From Bacillota bacterium (GTDB taxonomy: Bacteria; Bacillota; Clostridia; Lutisporales; Lutisporaceae): a DNA stretch of 9,783 nt. Both the position numbers and the translations under genes were made by a program. Position 1 is the first letter of the stretch. Each line of letters begins with the position of its first letter. The notes beneath the pieces were generated by a model, which worked only from the letters and a program-made list of their open reading frames with translations, was not told the DNA's origin and searched no databases. Where the stretch lies: the NCBI GenBank assembly GCA_023230985.1, contig JALNWH010000072.1, forward strand, positions 1-9,783, in the 5' to 3' direction. Positions 1 to 5,837 of the stretch are shown in pieces.

Positions 1-356
1 TGATACTACGGATCAAAGCACTTTTACGTCGTGCTAAAATTGTAAGTGAAAGAAAAATAATTATTGGAAAAGTAAGCTTAAACTATGATTCTTTGACAGT
101 GAGCAGGGAATCGGAACGTTATACACTGCCTCAAAAAGAATTCTTACTTTTATATAAATTACTAAGTTATCCGGACACCATTTTTACCCGGATGCAGCTG
201 ATGGATGAAATTTGGGGATATGATTCACAAACGGGTGATCATACGGTGAGTGTGCATATCGGCAGATTACGAGAGCGTTTTAGCGGATGGCCTGAGTTTG
301 ATATTGTGACTGTGCGAGGCTTGGGTTATAAGGCGGTGAAAAACGATGACAGATAA
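1..356 (+). CDS. OmpR/PhoB-family response regulator, C-terminal part (5' end outside window)
   Basis: This is the DNA-binding end of a two-component response regulator. The frame is open from base 3, giving 117 visible codons before the TAG stop, with no start inside the window. The first visible residues, ILRIKALLRRA, match the linker between receiver and effector domains in OmpR-family proteins (usually RIRALLRR). A winged-helix Trans_reg_C domain follows. It includes LPQKEFLLLYKLL, where the family usually has LT..E..LL.LL, then the transactivation loop region RMQLMDEIWGYD, the recognition helix TVSVHIGRLRERF, and the wing ending VRGLGYKAV. The receiver domain with its phospho-Asp lies upstream of the window. 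A TTG at 93 would give an 87-residue protein but cuts the winged helix, so it is not the real start. The next gene, its kinase, overlaps the stop by 11 bases, so both are translated from one mRNA. The regulated genes cannot be told from the sequence. Confidence 0.93.
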   Translation, partial: ILRIKALLRRAKIVSERKIIIGKVSLNYDSLTVSRESERYTLPQKEFLLLYKLLSYPDTIFTRMQLMDEIWGYDSQTGDHTVSVHIGRLRERFSGWPEFDIVTVRGLGYKAVKNDDR

Positions 357-1413
357 GCACCAAGCAAAAAAGAATGTTGCAAAAAGAAAGCTTACCACGC
401 TTTTGTTTCTCGTCCTTTTTGTATTTGTTATTCTCCTTATAAGCATAGTAATATCCGGCGGTATTTCATATTTGTTGCTAAATATCGGTGTTCTGCCGCC
501 CTTAGCGGAAAGACGCTTTCCCATAATTTTAATTTTTTTGTTATTGGTCAGCTTGCTGATTGGTACTCTTTTGACAATAATAGCCGGGGATCATTTTTTG
601 TATCCTCTACGGGACTTGGTGGCAGCTACAAAAGAGGTCGCTGCCGGAAATTTTGATATAAAGGTTGGAACCAGCGGCCCTCATGAGATAAACCGATTGG
701 CGGTTAGTTTTAATGAGATGACGACGGAACTTGCAAGTATTGAAAAACTACGTAACGATTTTTTAAGCAATATTTCACATGAGTTCAAAACACCTATTGT
801 ATCCATAAGGGGTTTTGCAAGAAGGCTTAAGAAAAGCACACTGACAGACAAGCAGCGAGAGGAATATTTGGATATTATTATTGAGGAAACAGAGCGTTTG
901 ACCAGGATGTCGAGGAATATAATGCTTTTATCAAAATTGGAAAGCACAGAAAGGCTTCCGGAGGAATCCACATACTTTCTTGATGAACAAATTCGTAAAG
1001 CCATTCTGCTTTTGAAGCCTCAATTAGAGAAAAAACAATTGGAATTGCAAATTGATCTTGTACCGATACAGATTACAATAAATGAAGAAATGGCAAACCA
1101 TATTTGGATAAATCTATTAGAAAATGCATGTAAATTTAGCCCCGAAGGCGGTGCAATCGGAATCTCTCTAAAACCAAAAGGAGAATACGCAATTGTTTCT
1201 ATATCTGATAAGGGTGTCGGTATGGATGCTGAGGTACAAAAACATATATTTGAAAAATTTTATCAAGGCGATAATTCTAGGGTTACAGAGGGAAGCGGGC
1301 TTGGACTGCCACTTGTAAAAAGAATTTTACAGCTTTTTGAGGGAAAAATTTCAGTAGAAAGCATACCGGGGGAAGGAACCTGTTTTATCATTTATTTACC
1401 TATAAAAGTTTAA
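346..1413 (+). CDS. HAMP-domain sensor histidine kinase
   Basis: This is the membrane sensor kinase partner of the preceding regulator (355 aa). There are two transmembrane segments, about residues 18-46 and 59-81, with only about a dozen residues between them. A HAMP domain follows at about 82-132. HisKA comes next, with the phospho-acceptor His145 in SNISHEFKTP. The HATPase_c domain carries the N box (NLLENACKFSP, 257-266), G1 (DKGVG, 288-292), F box (FEKFY, 302-306) and G2 (GSGLGL, 316-321). All catalytic motifs are intact, so it should be an active kinase. The external loop is too short for an ordinary ligand-binding domain, so the signal is probably sensed in or at the membrane, or through a partner; this is inference. 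The ATG lies inside the end of the regulator gene, with AGGCGG (331-336) as ribosome binding site, indicating translational coupling. Confidence 0.95.
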   Translation: MTDKHQAKKNVAKRKLTTLLFLVLFVFVILLISIVISGGISYLLLNIGVLPPLAERRFPIILIFLLLVSLLIGTLLTIIAGDHFLYPLRDLVAATKEVAAGNFDIKVGTSGPHEINRLAVSFNEMTTELASIEKLRNDFLSNISHEFKTPIVSIRGFARRLKKSTLTDKQREEYLDIIIEETERLTRMSRNIMLLSKLESTERLPEESTYFLDEQIRKAILLLKPQLEKKQLELQIDLVPIQITINEEMANHIWINLLENACKFSPEGGAIGISLKPKGEYAIVSISDKGVGMDAEVQKHIFEKFYQGDNSRVTEGSGLGLPLVKRILQLFEGKISVESIPGEGTCFIIYLPIKV

Positions 1414-1441
1414 TAGGCGGAGATAGAAAAAAATATTCGTT

Positions 1442-2059
1442 ATGGGGGTTTGTATATTGGGATATTTTGAATATACAACAAAAGAAGTGGATTATCTAAA
1501 AGCCAGAGATCCTATTTTAGGTAAAGAAATTGATAGAATAGGTATGGTTAAAAGGAGACTAGACGGGGATATATTTTCTTCTCTTATATCAAGCATAATC
1601 AGTCAACAGATTTCTACCAAAGCGGCAGTTACCGTGAAGGAAAGACTTATAAATCTCATTGGAGACATAACTCCCACAAATATAGAAAAGATAGATGCAG
1701 AGGCTATACAAAAATGCGGCATGACCTTGAGGAAGGCGGGTTATATAAGAGGAATAGCCGAAGCGGCTTTAATAGGAGAAATTGACTTTGTCGGATTGTA
1801 TAAGCTTTCTGATAGTGAAATTATAAGGATATTGACCGGTTTAAAAGGTATAGGTGAATGGACTGTTGAAATGCTGTTAATTCATTCGTTGCAGCGGCCT
1901 AATATACTCAGTTATAAAGATTTGGGTATACAAAGAGGATTAAAAAGACTATACGGATTAAATGAATTATCGAAAAAAGAATTTGAAGTATATAGAGATA
2001 GATACTCTCCGCATTGTACGGTAGCATCAATATACCTTTGGGAGATAGGGGCTCTATAA
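1442..2059 (+). CDS. HhH-GPD DNA glycosylase, AlkA type (DNA-3-methyladenine glycosylase II)
   Basis: This is a base-excision repair enzyme expected to remove alkylated purines from DNA. Numbered from the ATG at 1442 (205 aa), residues about 45-65 (SSLISSIISQQISTKAA) form the typical first helices of the family. The helix-hairpin-helix is LKGIGEWTVEMLL (134-146). Asp160 in SYKDLGIQRG aligns with the catalytic Asp of AlkA, by recall of the family pattern. It lacks the N-terminal domain of E. coli AlkA, as many Firmicute homologues do. No Cys-rich iron-sulphur motif is visible, which argues against EndoIII/MutY. Start choice is uncertain. The ATG at 1442 has no well-spaced ribosome binding site, because GGAG at 1419-1422 is 19 bases away. 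An in-frame TTG at 1457 has GGGGG eight bases upstream and gives MGYFEYTTKEVDYLK, close to the N-terminus I recall for clostridial homologues. The gene starts 28 bases after the kinase stop and may be cotranscribed with it. Confidence 0.88.
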   Translation: MGVCILGYFEYTTKEVDYLKARDPILGKEIDRIGMVKRRLDGDIFSSLISSIISQQISTKAAVTVKERLINLIGDITPTNIEKIDAEAIQKCGMTLRKAGYIRGIAEAALIGEIDFVGLYKLSDSEIIRILTGLKGIGEWTVEMLLIHSLQRPNILSYKDLGIQRGLKRLYGLNELSKKEFEVYRDRYSPHCTVASIYLWEIGAL

Positions 2060-2060
2060 T

Positions 2061-2089
2061 AAAAATCATCCCGGTCTGCTCCGGGATGA
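2061..2089 (-). terminator. Intrinsic terminator of the folT-like gene
   Basis: A perfect 9-bp stem, TCATCCCGG (2066-2074) with CCGGGATGA (2081-2089), closes a 6-base loop. Read on the minus strand, the stem lies 13 bases after the transporter stop codon and is followed at once by TTTTT (complement of 2061-2065), a standard Rho-independent terminator. On the plus strand the stem follows the glycosylase gene but is trailed by CAATAGAACG, not a T tract. Termination in that direction would therefore be weaker, although the hairpin may serve both converging genes. Confidence 0.85.
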
Positions 2090-2102
2090 CAATAGAACGT
2101 TT

Positions 2103-2636
2103 TTAGTTACTTTTTATTGCAATTGGAAGTCTTGTTACCAGTATTTTAGTCATATATGCATATATGGGAATATTGATTAGCTGGCTGACTATCCTTGTGG
2201 GGAGTATAACAGCGTAGGGCACTCCAAAAAGTATATTCTGGAAATAAGCCCACAACAATATCGAAGCGATGATTTGCCCGGGGGTTATAGCTAGACATAG
2301 TTTCCAAAAGGAGGTCATACATTTCTTTTCTTTACATCTTATCATGACCAATCCGGGAATAATGCCTATAAGTGCCGCATTTATAGTAAAGTGAGGCATG
2401 AAGCGACCCATGGGGCTGACTATCATTCCTACAAGATCCCCGACTGCTCCTATGATACCCCCTGCTACAGGGCCAAATACTATACCTCCGAAGATAATGG
2501 GAAAACTGCCAAAGCCTATTCTTGCTATTTCAACATCTCCCGCACCCAAACGGAAGCTTGCTACTCTGGATAAAACTACATTTAGGGTAATTAGCAAAGC
2601 ATAGTAAGCTATTGATTTGGAATCTAATTTTTTCAT
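2103..2636 (-). CDS. folT: ECF transporter substrate-binding (S) component, FolT-like, predicted folate uptake
   Basis: This is a small integral membrane protein (177 aa) with about five to six hydrophobic helices (near residues 7-24, 44-64, 84-100, 112-132 and 140-165). It would bind a vitamin and dock with a shared energy-coupling module (EcfT plus two EcfA ATPases), which is not encoded in this window. Family features include SRVASF near residue 23, RIGFGSFPIIFGGIVFGP (39-56), GAVGDLVG (63-70), PMGRFMPHFTINA (75-87) and PTRIVSQLINIPIYAYMT (146-163), a pattern I recognise from FolT-type S components. The THF riboswitch in the leader independently supports folate or a reduced folate as substrate. 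The ATG is preceded by GGAG at a 9-base spacing. Both neighbours are on the opposite strand, so it is a single-gene unit with its own promoter and terminator. Folate specificity is inferred from family resemblance and the riboswitch. Confidence 0.88.
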   Translation of the reverse strand: MKKLDSKSIAYYALLITLNVVLSRVASFRLGAGDVEIARIGFGSFPIIFGGIVFGPVAGGIIGAVGDLVGMIVSPMGRFMPHFTINAALIGIIPGLVMIRCKEKKCMTSFWKLCLAITPGQIIASILLWAYFQNILFGVPYAVILPTRIVSQLINIPIYAYMTKILVTRLPIAIKSN

Positions 2637-2642
2637 ATAAAA

Positions 2643-2694
2643 AGTCTCCTTTCATAAAATGATATGACGTACTGCCACATCGAGAAAGCAGACT
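2643..2694 (-). promoter_or_regulatory. Shine-Dalgarno and matching anti-Shine-Dalgarno of the folT-like leader
   Basis: On the minus strand, AGTCTGCTTTC (complement of 2684-2694) can pair with GAAAGGAGACT (complement of 2643-2653), which contains the ribosome binding site. Ten of eleven positions pair, with one G-G mismatch. The anti-SD also lies in the loop of a competing hairpin whose arms are CACATC (complement of 2699-2704) and GATGTG (complement of 2676-2681). No T tract follows either structure. This looks like a translational expression platform for the THF aptamer just upstream. Which structure the ligand favours cannot be read from the sequence; THF riboswitches usually repress when bound. 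Confidence 0.6.
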
Positions 2695-2705
2695 ATTCCG
2701 GATGT

Positions 2706-2801
2706 GCCAGCGAACGCGATGAGTTTAACGCAAACAAAAAGTTTTTCGTTTAGGGGCAACGTCCCATCCCCTAACACTTCACGCAAACTATCTACTCTGT
2801 C
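2706..2801 (-). ncRNA. Tetrahydrofolate (THF) riboswitch aptamer
   Basis: Read on the minus strand, this leader follows the THF riboswitch consensus as I recall it. It starts with GAGTAGAT. P2 is formed by AGTTT (complement of 2785-2789) with AAACT (complement of 2722-2726). The conserved GCGTGAAGTGT follows the 5' arm. P3 is TTAGGGG (complement of 2768-2774) with CCCCTAA (complement of 2750-2756), and its loop holds ATGGGACGTTG. ACGAA comes next, then a short P4 (AAAC/GTTT) and the returning GCGTT. P1 is weak, near GACAG with CTGGC. The downstream gene is a FolT-like transporter, the classic target of this riboswitch. A covariance search with Rfam RF01831 would settle it. Confidence 0.85.
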
Positions 2802-2823
2802 ATAATTCAATTGTTGTAACTAC

Positions 2824-2852
2824 AGTATATCTAATAAAGGATGTTAATTCAA
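2824..2852 (-). promoter_or_regulatory. Sigma-A-type promoter of the THF riboswitch/folT-like unit
   Basis: On the minus strand, TTGAAT (complement of 2847-2852) and TATACT (complement of 2824-2829) are separated by exactly 17 bases. The predicted transcript starts near 2816, about 15 bases before the aptamer, giving a leader of about 180 bases. The position relative to the riboswitch makes this a strong prediction. Confidence 0.75.
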
Positions 2853-2918
2853 TATGTTTCCAATTAAAAGCTATATAAACTTTCTTATAACAAGTCACTG
2901 CTTGTGTTAGTATATTAT

Positions 2919-2941
2919 TATAATCATTTAAATATTATAAT
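2919..2941 (+). promoter_or_regulatory. Possible -10 elements for the M1 peptidase gene
   Basis: Two perfect TATAAT hexamers lie at 2919-2924 and 2936-2941, upstream of the peptidase gene and divergent from the folT-like promoter. Neither has a good -35 at 16-18 bases, and the region is so AT-rich that chance matches are likely. A small inverted repeat, ACAAG/CTTGT (2890-2905), sits just upstream and could be an operator or mean nothing. I cannot choose between the two hexamers. Confidence 0.35.
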
Positions 2942-2966
2942 ATAACTGAATGTAATGAGGAGTTTG

Positions 2967-4466
2967 ATGGGATTGTTTAAAAAGAGAAATATAATAATTT
3001 TAGTACTGGCATTAGTTTTCGCCCTTTCTAATTATTATTTTTTTAACAAGAGAGCGGAAGATGTATTTTTATTAAAAGAAGAAAATTTTGAGAGAAGCAT
3101 ATATAAGATTGAATGCGAGCTAGATACAGAAGATAAGACTTTATCTGCCATACAGGAGTTGGATTATTATAATAATGATGATATTGAAATGAGTGAAATA
3201 TATTTTCACGTATATCCTAATGCTTTTAAAAAGGAAGAGACTGCACCTTTTTTGTTTGATGATTTTGATAGCGCATATAGAAGCGGCTTTAAGCCCGGAT
3301 ATACAGAAATATTGAGCATTAGCAAATTAGAAGGTGAAAACGAAAAACTATTGAAACATTCTTTTTCAGGAATGGGAGAAACCATCCTAAAGGTTGAACT
3401 TGATAAACCTGTAGAACCAAAGGGAAGAGTGGATTTAAAAATATGCTTTAAACTATATATACCGCCGGCTTCGGAAAGGTTCGGCTATGGAGAGAATAAT
3501 TTTAATTTAGGAAACTGGTATCCTATTGCAGCAGTTTATGATGATAAGGATGGTTGGAATCTCGATAAATACTATCCTATCGGGGATCCTTTTTTTAGTG
3601 ATGCTTCCGATTATAAAGTAAGCATAAAGATGCCAAGTGACTATACTATTGCTGCTTCCGGGAAAAATATTAGGAAAAAGACGGAAGGGAATCACACTGT
3701 TTGGGAATTTGAAGAATCCGCTCTAAGGGATTTCGCTTTTGTAGCTAATAATAATTTCAAAATGATAGAAGAAGAGTTTGAAGGCATTAGTATAAAATCT
3801 TATTATTATGAAGATGATGAAGAGCGAGGGAAGGAAGCATTGGAGTGCGGAGTTAAGTCTATAAAGCTTTTTAACAAGCTATTCGGTAAATATCCCTACT
3901 CCGACTATTCCATTGTGGAGACGGAATTTCCCAGCGGCATGGAATACCCAACTTTGGTTTATATCAGCGATAAATTATATAATACAGATTATAATATCGA
4001 TGCCCTTATTATTACGGTAGTACATGAAACCGCTCATCAATGGTTCTACGGGATAGTAGGGAATGATCAGATAGATGAGGCTTGGCTGGACGAAGGTTTT
4101 GCTTCTTATGGGGAAGTATTGTATGCAGAATATATATATGGTAAGAAAACAGGGGTGGACTACTACGAGAAGTCTGTGGAAGGTAATATAGAAGAAGCCC
4201 TATCAACGGAAGCTATCGATGGTTCTTTATCCAAATCCTTATCCGAATTTAAGGATTGGGGAGACTACGGTCCTACTGCTTATGGCAGAGGAGCGCAGAT
4301 GCTTCATGAACTTAGGAAAATGCTGGGTGACGATAATTTTTTTAAGATACTCAAAGCTTATGTAGATAAATATAAATTTAAAATAGCTTATACCGAAGAT
4401 TTTATAGAAATATGTGAAGAAATAAGCGGAAAGGATCTATCAGAGTTCTTTAGACTATGGTTTTAA
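2967..4466 (+). CDS. Membrane-anchored M1-family zinc metallopeptidase (aminopeptidase-like)
   Basis: This is a predicted cell-surface zinc peptidase of the gluzincin M1 type (499 aa from this start). An N-terminal hydrophobic segment (about residues 7-26, after KKR) looks like an uncleaved membrane anchor; there is no lipobox Cys. A beta-rich N-terminal domain follows, then the catalytic domain. SGMEYPT (323-329) stands where M1 enzymes have GxMEN, with Tyr in place of Asn. HETAHQW supplies the zinc ligands His353 and His357 and the catalytic Glu354. Glu376 in EAWLDEGFA is the third ligand. Tyr439 in TAYGRG probably stabilises the transition state. The protein is shorter than classic aminopeptidases of 800 or more residues and lacks their large C-terminal helical domain. 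An in-frame ATG at 2955 has no ribosome binding site, whereas AGGAG at 2958-2962 precedes the ATG at 2967 by a rather short 4 bases. A TTG at 2973 is also possible. Substrates are unknown. Confidence 0.85.
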   Translation: MGLFKKRNIIILVLALVFALSNYYFFNKRAEDVFLLKEENFERSIYKIECELDTEDKTLSAIQELDYYNNDDIEMSEIYFHVYPNAFKKEETAPFLFDDFDSAYRSGFKPGYTEILSISKLEGENEKLLKHSFSGMGETILKVELDKPVEPKGRVDLKICFKLYIPPASERFGYGENNFNLGNWYPIAAVYDDKDGWNLDKYYPIGDPFFSDASDYKVSIKMPSDYTIAASGKNIRKKTEGNHTVWEFEESALRDFAFVANNNFKMIEEEFEGISIKSYYYEDDEERGKEALECGVKSIKLFNKLFGKYPYSDYSIVETEFPSGMEYPTLVYISDKLYNTDYNIDALIITVVHETAHQWFYGIVGNDQIDEAWLDEGFASYGEVLYAEYIYGKKTGVDYYEKSVEGNIEEALSTEAIDGSLSKSLSEFKDWGDYGPTAYGRGAQMLHELRKMLGDDNFFKILKAYVDKYKFKIAYTEDFIEICEEISGKDLSEFFRLWF

Positions 4467-4574
4467 ATTTTAACCGGTAATTGCATTTATAATAAAGGAT
4501 TTTTTTGTGAAATTATAGAATATAGAAAGAAATAAAGGATAAAAAGTCAAGTATTGTGTAAAGGGGAGTAAAAA

Positions 4575-5207
4575 ATGTTTGTATATGAAAGAATGATTAA
4601 AAACCCCATCACCATATCAGTGAGTGCAGTTGCAAAACAAGCTATGGATTTAATGGAAAAGAATAAACTGCAAAGTTTACCGGTGATGGATAAAGGAAAG
4701 CTGGTAGGTATTATAACAAAGGAAGATATAATGGGACAGTTTTTATGTGACAATAAGGGCTGCCGTTATAAGGAGAATACTCCTATTGAAGACATAATGA
4801 CTAAAAGGGTATTTACAGTAGCAGAAAATGATTATTTAGAAAAAGCTGTTTCCCTAATTAAAGAAAGGCGTATAAGCACCCTTCCGGTTGTAAGTAAAAA
4901 TGACGAACTTGTGGGTATAATTACAAGAACAGATATATACAATGCTCTTCTAGATACTTTAGGCGTAGATAACCGCGGTACAAGGATATATTCCGTAATA
5001 CCAAATTTTATAGGTCAGATAGCTAAGGTTACGAGTATTATAAATAGTAATGCGATTTCATTGGAAGCCATTTCGCTGTTTGATATTAATAAAGAAAATG
5101 CAAAAGGGCTAGTATTAAAGGTTAAAGAAAAAAATGTAGATAAATTAATAAAAGATTTAAAGGATTCCGGCATTGATGTTCGTGATGTTGGATATGATTT
5201 AAAATAA
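4575..5207 (+). CDS. CBS-CBS-ACT domain protein, AcuB-like
   Basis: This is a cytoplasmic sensor-type protein of 210 aa. It has a CBS pair and a C-terminal ACT-like domain, and no catalytic domain. CBS1 spans about 7-55, with LQSLPVMDKGKLVGIITKED. CBS2 spans about 73-125, with ISTLPVVSKNDELVGIITRTD. The ACT-like fold spans about 135-208, with IPNFIGQIAKVTSIINSNAI. CBS pairs usually bind adenine nucleotides (AMP, ATP, SAM, and in some proteins cyclic di-AMP), while ACT domains bind amino acids. Length and domain order match Bacillus AcuB, but no acetoin genes are nearby, so the acetoin name should not be carried over. The ATG has a strong ribosome binding site, AAGGGGAG (4561-4568), six bases upstream. 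It lies 108 bases after the peptidase gene with no clear terminator or strong promoter between. The effector and partner are unknown. Confidence 0.85.
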   Translation: MFVYERMIKNPITISVSAVAKQAMDLMEKNKLQSLPVMDKGKLVGIITKEDIMGQFLCDNKGCRYKENTPIEDIMTKRVFTVAENDYLEKAVSLIKERRISTLPVVSKNDELVGIITRTDIYNALLDTLGVDNRGTRIYSVIPNFIGQIAKVTSIINSNAISLEAISLFDINKENAKGLVLKVKEKNVDKLIKDLKDSGIDVRDVGYDLK

Positions 5208-5257
5208 ATACAAAAGATGGTCTATTAATGCAATCATGTAAAGCTTTGGTTTATATG

Positions 5258-5286
5258 TTTACAAATTCATCTTCTTATGCTATAAT
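5258..5286 (+). promoter_or_regulatory. Strong sigma-A promoter, extended -10, of the cyclic di-AMP riboswitch
   Basis: TTTACA (5258-5263) and a perfect TATAAT (5281-5286) are separated by 17 bases. A TGC just before the -10 makes it an extended -10 promoter. Transcription should start near 5293, about 20 bases before the riboswitch. It is the best promoter seen on the plus strand in this window. Confidence 0.85.
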
Positions 5287-5311
5287 TTATAACTAAGTAT
5301 AAATTGAATAG

Positions 5312-5440
5312 AGCATGCGCTGAATTTTTTAAAGCGGGGGAACCGATTCTTGGGGTGAGTCTCTAGTGATGTAGAGTAGGGTCAACTTCTTTCGACCCGA
5401 ACCCGTCAGCTAACCTCGTAAGCGTAGGAAGAAGGAGATA
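5312..5440 (+). ncRNA. Cyclic di-AMP riboswitch (ydaO/yuaA class)
   Basis: The sequence carries the hallmark conserved blocks of the class as I recall them: GCGGGGGAACC (5334-5344), TTGGGGTGA (5350-5358), AGGGT followed by CTTTCGACCCGAACCCG, then TCAGCTAACCTCGTAAGCG (5406-5424). P1 can form between TGCGCT (5316-5321) and AGCGTA (5421-5426). The closing GAAGGAGA is also typical. In known members, bound cyclic di-AMP promotes termination and so switches the downstream genes off. A terminator lies 26 bases further on. The usual partner genes (wall hydrolases, potassium or amino-acid/osmolyte transport) do not follow. Instead there is a 330-base gap and then the ligase-dehydrogenase-mutase operon. 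Rfam RF00379 would confirm the class. Confidence 0.95.
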
Positions 5441-5466
5441 CAAGATCTTTTGTTTCCATAAGCAAT

Positions 5467-5505
5467 AAGCTGTGGAGGAATCTCCCACAGCTTTTCTATT
5501 TTATT
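5467..5505 (+). terminator. Intrinsic terminator, riboswitch expression platform
   Basis: AAGCTGTGG (5467-5475) pairs with CCACAGCTT (5485-5493). Two further pairs past a bulged C leave a GAAT loop. TTTTCTATTTTATT follows. It lies 26 bases after the cyclic di-AMP aptamer, the normal position for its terminator. I did not find a clear antiterminator overlap between this stem and the aptamer P1. Confidence 0.85.
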
Positions 5506-5837
5506 GGAAAACATGCTTTTTTGCCTTTTCTTCTATTCGATACTAATTTAAACATATACTGATTATTTTAATTTCAAATATTATAATTTTTGGCATTGTT
5601 TAAACTAACAAACTGGTACTTAGTGTACTCATATGACTTATTCATCTCAAAAGAGAGACAAATTATCATAATTTAAAGACAAAATAGTACAAAGTAAAAG
5701 GTTTTATAAGATATAAATCTACAAAATTTGCAGTCTTTTATAAGATGCTTTATTTAGTTTAAACTTTTTTCAGATATAAAAGCTATGCATGGTTTAGGTG
5801 CATATAGCAGTTCAATTATTTTGACAAAGGAGAGGTT
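5506..5837 (+). other. AT-rich gene-free leader between riboswitch terminator and ATP-grasp gene
   Basis: No reading frame here has both a plausible length and a ribosome binding site; the longest notable one is 19 codons from the ATG at 5785, without a Shine-Dalgarno. No convincing sigma-A promoter is visible. TTGGCA at 5590-5595 has no -10 at a proper distance, and several TATAA-like hexamers lack a -35. Small repeats are present: GTTTAAAC at 5598-5605 and again at 5757-5764; TTTTATAAGAT at 5702-5712 and again at 5736-5746; and a hairpin at 5782-5808. If there is no internal promoter, the operon depends on read-through from the riboswitch promoter, with an untranslated leader of about 545 bases. 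Confidence 0.6.
5782..5808 (+). repeat. Inverted repeat/hairpin just upstream of the ATP-grasp gene
   Basis: GCTATGCA (5782-5789) is the inverted complement of TGCA..TAGC within TGCATATAGC (5799-5808), apart from a 2-base TA bulge. This gives an 8-bp stem over a 9-base loop, ending 29 bases before the start codon. It could be an operator for a DNA-binding repressor or an RNA structure affecting translation. No T tract follows, so it is not a terminator. Confidence 0.45.

Noticed and set aside
2391..2604. Plus-strand open frames inside the folT-like gene
   Set aside because: They lie wholly opposite the well-supported transporter gene, have no ribosome binding site and resemble no protein family.
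2890..2905. Inverted repeat ACAAG/CTTGT between the divergent promoters as an operator
   Set aside because: The arms are only five base pairs, which is expected by chance in this composition. It is mentioned only as context for the peptidase promoter.
5234..5256. Stem-loop after the CBS-ACT gene as a terminator (CATGTAAA with TTTATATG)
   Set aside because: The stem is nearly all A-T with a G-U pair and is not followed by a T tract. It overlaps the promoter region of the riboswitch.
5821..5826. Perfect TTGACA hexamer just before the ATP-grasp gene
   Set aside because: It lies 12 bases before the start codon, and the matching -10 position would fall inside the gene with no TATAAT-like sequence. 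It overlaps the ribosome binding site region.
5506..5837. Cobalamin riboswitch upstream of the B12-dependent mutase operon
   Set aside because: I looked for one because of the mutase, but the region is AT-rich and shows neither the conserved B12-box core nor a large multi-stem fold.
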